A stretch of DNA of 64,000 bases, taken from contig NZ_STGI01000008.1 of the NCBI RefSeq assembly GCF_004804275.1, positions 124,001 to 188,000 on the forward strand. The letters run 5' to 3'. The notes below the pieces were generated by a model. That model was not told the origin of the DNA, ran no database searches, and was given only the letters and a program-made list of their open reading frames with translations. Shown here one piece after another: positions 60,479-64,000 of this stretch. How positions within the stretch are numbered: the stretch's first letter is position 1; each line of letters starts with the position of its first letter. Position numbers and translations under genes: made by a program. The DNA comes from Herbaspirillum sp. ST 5-3. Its GTDB lineage: Bacteria; Pseudomonadota; Gammaproteobacteria; Burkholderiales; Burkholderiaceae_D.

Positions 60479-61417
60479 TCACACTCCCAATGCCTGACGT
60501 GGGTTGAACGCGAGTTCGCGTGCCATGGTTTGATAAAAGTCGCGCGCCTTTGGATTGTCGGCGGGTGGCACGACGACTTCCATCACAAGATAGAGGTCGC
60601 CCGGCGGCGCCCCCGGGATTCCGCGGCCCTTCAGGCGCAGTTTGCGGCCTGACTGCGATCCTTCGGGAATGCGTATCTCTACCGTGCCATCCGGAACTGG
60701 CGCCTTGACGCTTGCGCCCAAAGCCGCCTCCCAGGGCGCAATCGGCAGGCTTGCATAAACATCCCGTCCCTCGACGCGATAGCGCGAATGCGGATTGAAG
60801 TGCACTTCCAGGTACAGATCGCCCGCTTGCCCTCCGCCGGAGCCAGGCGCTCCTTGTCCAGCAAGACGGATGAGCTGGCCTTCGCGAACGCCCTTCGGAA
60901 TGCGAACATCGAGCGTGTGTTCCGCCAGCATCACGCGGCCGTGCTGGTCCACGCGTGGTACGCGCAGTGACAATGTCCGCGAGGCACCGTGGTAGGCGTC
61001 TTCCAGGTCAAGCATGACCTTCGCATGATGATCTTCACCGCGAGCGTGGAAATGCGCACCGCCTGCACCGCGCATGCGGCCGCCGAACAACTCGGAAAAG
61101 AAGTCGCTGAAATCGGCACCTTCCGGGCCGGAAAAGCCTCGTCCGGAGAATTCGAAGCCGGCATCCCAGTCCGGTGGTGGACGGAATTCCTCTCCGGCAT
61201 GATGGCGCTGCCCAAGCTGGTCATAGGCCACCCGTTTTTCGGGATCCGACAGCACCGCGAAAGCCTCGTTCAGCTCCTTCATGCGCGCTTCCGCATCCGG
61301 TTCCTTTGAAACGTCCGGATGGTATTTGCGCGCAAGACGGCGGAAAGATTTCTTGATCTCGTCCGCCGTCGCATCCCGGGCAACGCCCAGTGTCTGGTAG
61401 TAGTCCTTGAATTCCAA
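60479..61417 (-). CDS. cbpA: DnaJ-class co-chaperone / curved-DNA-binding protein CbpA
   Basis: The 312-residue protein has a J-domain (about residues 4-68) with the HPD triad in RKYHPDVS. A Gly/Phe-rich segment and two beta C-terminal domains follow. The cysteine-rich zinc domain of DnaJ is absent, as in CbpA. It stimulates DnaK and can bind DNA. The chosen start is a TTG at 61417 (read as Met, then EFKDYYQTLG), because AAGGAG stands seven bases before it. An upstream in-frame ATG would add 29 atypical residues. A sigma32-like promoter lies upstream. Confidence 0.92.
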   Translation of the reverse strand: MEFKDYYQTLGVARDATADEIKKSFRRLARKYHPDVSKEPDAEARMKELNEAFAVLSDPEKRVAYDQLGQRHHAGEEFRPPPDWDAGFEFSGRGFSGPEGADFSDFFSELFGGRMRGAGGAHFHARGEDHHAKVMLDLEDAYHGASRTLSLRVPRVDQHGRVMLAEHTLDVRIPKGVREGQLIRLAGQGAPGSGGGQAGDLYLEVHFNPHSRYRVEGRDVYASLPIAPWEAALGASVKAPVPDGTVEIRIPEGSQSGRKLRLKGRGIPGAPPGDLYLVMEVVVPPADNPKARDFYQTMARELAFNPRQALGV

Positions 61418-61457
61418 GCGGATTCTCCTTCTACTTTTGTTGCTTCGCCTGTTTCCA

Positions 61458-61486
61458 TAATGGTGCCGGACCAGCCTCAAATCAAG
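61458..61486 (-). promoter_or_regulatory. Candidate sigma32-type promoter for cbpA
   Basis: On the minus strand CTTGAT (61486-61481) is followed after 15 bp by CACCATTA (61465-61458), close to the sigma32 pattern CTTGAA-N(11-16)-CCCCATNT. Two mismatches make it less sure than the htpG site. In the same gap, toward the hsp20 genes, only a weak pair (TTGAAT 61490, TATGTT 61512) was seen. Confidence 0.5.
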
Positions 61487-61584
61487 GTATTGAATTCCTT
61501 TCATCGGTACATATGTTGATCATACCGGTCGACTGCCTGCGAAGTCGGCCATCTTTACGAAACCCGACATGACAGGAGGACGAA

Positions 61585-62028
61585 ATGATGTATCGATCGA
61601 TATTCCCTCGCGACGTGTTTGCCGAACTTGACCGGCTGCAACGTGAAATGCAGCAGGCGATTGAAACCGGTCCGAGTATCCGCGGTATCGGCCGAGGCGG
61701 TTTCCCGGCCCTGAACGTGGGCGGCACGCAGCAATCGGTGGAGTTGTACGCATTTGCGCCCGGGCTGGATCCGGCCAGCATCGAGGTCCAGCTGGAGCGC
61801 GGCGTACTGACGATTTCAGGCGAGCGTGCGGCTGATCTGCCTGGCGAAGACCAGAAGGCCGCGGTACACATCAACGAACGCTTTGCCGGACCTTTCCGGC
61901 GTGTGGTCAGTCTGCCGGAAGACGATGTCAATCCGAGCGGCGTCTCCGCGCAATACAAGGATGGCGTGCTTCACATCAGCGTCAAGCGCCGTGAATCGAC
62001 GCAGCCGCGCCGTATTTCCATTCAGTAA
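61585..62028 (+). CDS. Small heat-shock protein, Hsp20/alpha-crystallin family (first copy)
   Basis: The 147-residue protein has an alpha-crystallin domain (about 40-135) with LYAFAPGLDPASIEVQLERGVLTI and a YKDGVLHISVKR end. It should be an ATP-independent holdase for unfolded proteins in the cytosol. AGGAGG stands five bases before the first of two adjacent ATGs. It is the first of three consecutive Hsp20 genes, each with its own strong SD. They lie divergently from cbpA. Confidence 0.93.
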   Translation: MMYRSIFPRDVFAELDRLQREMQQAIETGPSIRGIGRGGFPALNVGGTQQSVELYAFAPGLDPASIEVQLERGVLTISGERAADLPGEDQKAAVHINERFAGPFRRVVSLPEDDVNPSGVSAQYKDGVLHISVKRRESTQPRRISIQ

Positions 62029-62044
62029 GCAAGGAGGAAACATC

Positions 62045-62428
62045 ATGAACGAGAACACGAATGTCACGAAAACGACGAACGGAAATGTCCGTTCCGAGGC
62101 GGCATTACTGCCTCCGGTCGATGTGATCGAAGACGCTTCCGGCATCACCTTGTTTGCCGATCTCCCGGGTGTGCCGAAGGAAAAGCTGAGCCTGCAGCTG
62201 GAAGCGGAAACGTTGACGATCGAAGGCGAAGTGGAGCTGAACGCACCAACGGAAATCGAATCGAGCCACGTTGAGGTAAGGCTTCCGCGTTATCGCCGCG
62301 TGTTTACCTTGTCGCGCGAACTGGACAGCGAAAAGGCATCGGCGGAATTCAAGAACGGCGTGCTCAAGTTGCGCATTCCGAAGGCCGAACATGCCCAGCC
62401 GCGCAAGATCGACATCAAGGTTGCTTGA
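62045..62428 (+). CDS. Small heat-shock protein, Hsp20/alpha-crystallin family (second copy)
   Basis: The 127-residue protein has an alpha-crystallin domain with GITLFADLPGVPKEKLSLQ, VEVRLPRYRRVFTLS and EFKNGVLKLRIPK. The N-terminal arm is short and polar (TNVTKTTNGNV). AAGGAGGAAAC stands right before the ATG at 62045. Only 16 bp separate it from the first Hsp20 gene. Such pairs often co-oligomerise, which is inference here. Confidence 0.93.
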   Translation: MNENTNVTKTTNGNVRSEAALLPPVDVIEDASGITLFADLPGVPKEKLSLQLEAETLTIEGEVELNAPTEIESSHVEVRLPRYRRVFTLSRELDSEKASAEFKNGVLKLRIPKAEHAQPRKIDIKVA

Positions 62429-62475
62429 TTGACGGCCGTTGCGGCGGCAGTCTTTTGATTCAATGGAGGAAAGCG

Positions 62476-62982
62476 ATGAGACTCGAAGAGATCAAGCAAG
62501 GCTGGTCGACTTTCTGGGATTCGGTCGCTGAAGGCTGGCAGCATCTGCGTCAATCGGCCTCCAGTGCGATTACCGGATTCAAGCCCAGCGCACAGACCAA
62601 TCTTCCCGCCAAGAGCGATATCGACGATGCGTTTTTCATTCCTTCGATGGGCTGGTCGATGCTCGGCGGCGATGTGTTCGAAGACGACAAGCGCCTGGTT
62701 GTGCGCATTGAGGTGCCTGGCCTGGACAAGAACGACCTGGACATCGAAGTACAGGGAGATGCCCTGATCGTGCGAGGCGAAAAACGCTTCGAGCGGGAAG
62801 ACACGGAAGGGCGGTATCGCGTGCTGCAATGCGCGTACGGCAGCTTCCGGCGTGTCGTCCCCCTGCATGCTCCTGTTCTGGCTGACCAGGCCAAGGCCAG
62901 TTACAAGAATGGCGTGTTGCGGGTGGAACTTCCCAAGATGGAAGAAGACAAACCGCAAAAGTGGACGGTGAAGGTCGATTGA
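62476..62982 (+). CDS. Small heat-shock protein, Hsp20/alpha-crystallin family (third copy)
   Basis: The 168-residue protein has a longer, aromatic N-terminal arm (KQGWSTFWDSVAEGWQHL) and an alpha-crystallin domain with LVVRIEVPGLDKNDLDIE and YKNGVLRVELPK. The arm may bind clients or membranes. TGGAGG precedes the ATG at 62476 at normal spacing; a non-ATG start further upstream is less likely. It closes the three-gene Hsp20 set, with a terminator-like hairpin after it. Confidence 0.92.
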   Translation: MRLEEIKQGWSTFWDSVAEGWQHLRQSASSAITGFKPSAQTNLPAKSDIDDAFFIPSMGWSMLGGDVFEDDKRLVVRIEVPGLDKNDLDIEVQGDALIVRGEKRFEREDTEGRYRVLQCAYGSFRRVVPLHAPVLADQAKASYKNGVLRVELPKMEEDKPQKWTVKVD

Positions 62983-62996
62983 TAAACGTTTGCAGA

Positions 62997-63022
62997 GGGC
63001 GTTCCTGCGGGAGCGCCCTTGT
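62997..63022 (+). terminator. Probable terminator of the hsp20 cluster
   Basis: GGGCGTTCC (62997-63005) pairs with GGAGCGCCC (63010-63018), one G-T pair included, with a 4-nt loop. TTGTTG follows, only a weak T-run. Confidence 0.5.
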
Positions 63023-63037
63023 TGCGCCGAGCTGTGC

Positions 63038-63460
63038 TCAGCGGCGCTTCACGCATTCGACATAAGCGACGCCATCCGGAGGCATACCGTTGCGCTGCGA
63101 ATTCCAGATCATCTCGCCGAGGCATTCCATCATCTGGTGATGCGCCTCATGCTCGGAACCCAGCCTTTGCGCCAGCGACAGGAAGGCGGCGCGTATACCC
63201 TTGGGCTGGTCGATCGAGATCTGTTCGGCGATCGACAAATGCATCGCCAGATGCAGAAACGGATTGGTTTGCCCGCTCTCCACAGAGTAATCCTTCGCCA
63301 ATGCCGCATCCACCTCGGCCAGCGCTTCCCAATATTCCTCGTGCTGCATGATCCAGTCGCGCGCGATGGCCTCCATGGGCGTCAGGATCTCATTGGCTCT
63401 GGCCTTGCGATAGCTTTCGCAAAAAAAGCGTCGAACGTCGTGCTGCGAAGGGTTAAACAT
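63038..63460 (-). CDS. DUF1841 family protein
   Basis: The 140-residue protein begins [13 protein letters not shown] and has [19 protein letters not shown] and [22 protein letters not shown], the pattern of DUF1841. Its function is unknown; the His- and Glu-rich helices could bind a metal, which is speculative. It is convergent with the hsp20 cluster. It stands alone. Confidence 0.87.
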   Translation of the reverse strand: MFNPSQHDVRRFFCESYRKARANEILTPMEAIARDWIMQHEEYWEALAEVDAALAKDYSVESGQTNPFLHLAMHLSIAEQISIDQPKGIRAAFLSLAQRLGSEHEAHHQMMECLGEMIWNSQRNGMPPDGVAYVECVKRR

Positions 63461-63596
63461 CGTTCAGGAAAATGGAGCTGAGGAAAGCCGCATATTGTAC
63501 CGGCACAAGCCCGGCAGCGCGGATTCCTATAACATGGGAAACATTCCTTGCATCACGAGCGCGAGGAAATCCGAACCATCAAAAATGGAACTCATC

Positions 63597-64000
63597 ATGT
63601 TGAATGACACTGCACTCGATACTCTGTTCCGCACTGCGCGGACCCACAATGGCTGGCGCGACAAGCCGGTCTCCGACGAGCAATTGCGCCAGATTTACGA
63701 TTTGATGAAATGGGGGCCGACCTCGGCCAACTGCAGCCCGGCACGGATCGTCTTCGTGAAGTCGCCGGAGGCGAAGGAAAAACTGCTGGCTTGCATGGAC
63801 TCGGGAAACCTTGAAAAGACCAGGACGGCGCCCGTCACCGCGATCATCGGCATGGACATGGAGTTTTACGAAAAAATGCCGCAATTGTTTCCGCACAATC
63901 CAGGCGCACGTTCGTGGTTCGCGGGCAAACCGGAAGTGATCGCGAGCACTGCAATGCGCAATTCATCGTTGCAGGGTGCTTACCTTATCATGGCCGCACG
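63597..64000 (+). CDS. rutE: Nitroreductase-family malonic semialdehyde reductase RutE-like (partial, C-terminus outside window)
   Basis: The 134 codons present give [20 protein letters not shown] followed by [25 protein letters not shown] and [12 protein letters not shown], the RutE/nitroreductase pattern for FMN binding. RutE-type enzymes reduce malonic semialdehyde to 3-hydroxypropionate in uracil catabolism; general nitroreductase activity is an alternative. An in-frame ATG at 63585 could be the start instead. The gene is cut by the right edge, and no other rut gene is in the window. Confidence 0.85.
   Translation, partial: MLNDTALDTLFRTARTHNGWRDKPVSDEQLRQIYDLMKWGPTSANCSPARIVFVKSPEAKEKLLACMDSGNLEKTRTAPVTAIIGMDMEFYEKMPQLFPHNPGARSWFAGKPEVIASTAMRNSSLQGAYLIMAA

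Overview
The window is chromosomal, GC-rich DNA of a betaproteobacterium. The best fit is Burkholderiales, probably an Oxalobacteraceae (Herminiimonas/Collimonas-like) lineage. This is inferred from the gene content: a betaproteobacterial proteasome homologue (BPH), a DUF1841 protein, a 'SpecificRecomb' membrane protein, E3 with its own lipoyl domain, and the arrangement parE-lytic transglycosylase-parC. I found no insertion sequence, prophage, CRISPR array or rRNA. The two ends cut through folD (left) and a rutE-like nitroreductase (right).

Layout. 1-7.6 kb: folD end, then the pyruvate dehydrogenase operon aceE-aceF-(BPH peptidase)-lpdA, with a promoter and a strong terminator. 7.6-16.7 kb: a membrane GGDEF diguanylate cyclase, a methyltransferase resembling the rhodoquinone enzyme RquA with an FNR/DNR-like palindrome upstream, an amidase, an ArgD-like aminotransferase, a 2Fe-2S flavoprotein reductase and a divergent epimerase-fold protein. 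16.7-20.6 kb: a copper module (copA, cueR, copZ) with two CueR-type 19-bp-spacer promoters, then upp. 20.6-25.4 kb: a small membrane protein, tRNA-Lys(CTT), a GspE/PilB-like ATPase, a SpeE-like protein and a hypoxanthine-DNA glycosylase. 24.8-27.3 kb: a TetR regulator facing a thioesterase-like/hydrolase/DUF1330 gene set across a symmetric operator.

27.3-38.7 kb: htpG with a sigma32-type promoter, then a complete MdtABC/MuxABC-type RND efflux operon with its outer-membrane factor. 38.7-45.3 kb: a MocR-type regulator divergent from five genes (threonine-dehydratase-like, EamA exporter, RidA, two aminotransferases), which looks like an uncharacterised amino-acid catabolic or transport pathway. 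45.6-48 kb: an RTX metalloprotease with repeats on both sides of its catalytic domain. 48-53 kb: parE-slt-parC. 53.4-57 kb: a degenerate response regulator, a long inverted repeat, and a MoxR-GNAT-VWA operon. 57-64 kb: the 'SpecificRecomb' membrane protein, two small cytochromes c, cbpAM, three Hsp20 genes, DUF1841 and a partial rutE.

The main themes are central carbon metabolism, stress and protein quality control (BPH, HtpG, CbpAM, three small heat-shock proteins, MoxR/VWA) and efflux or metal homeostasis. The least explained parts are the BPH gene inside the PDH operon, the RquA-like enzyme, the MocR/PLP cluster, the MoxR-GNAT-VWA operon, the phosphoacceptor-less receiver and the RTX protease. 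All functional calls rest on motif recognition by eye; no database search was run.
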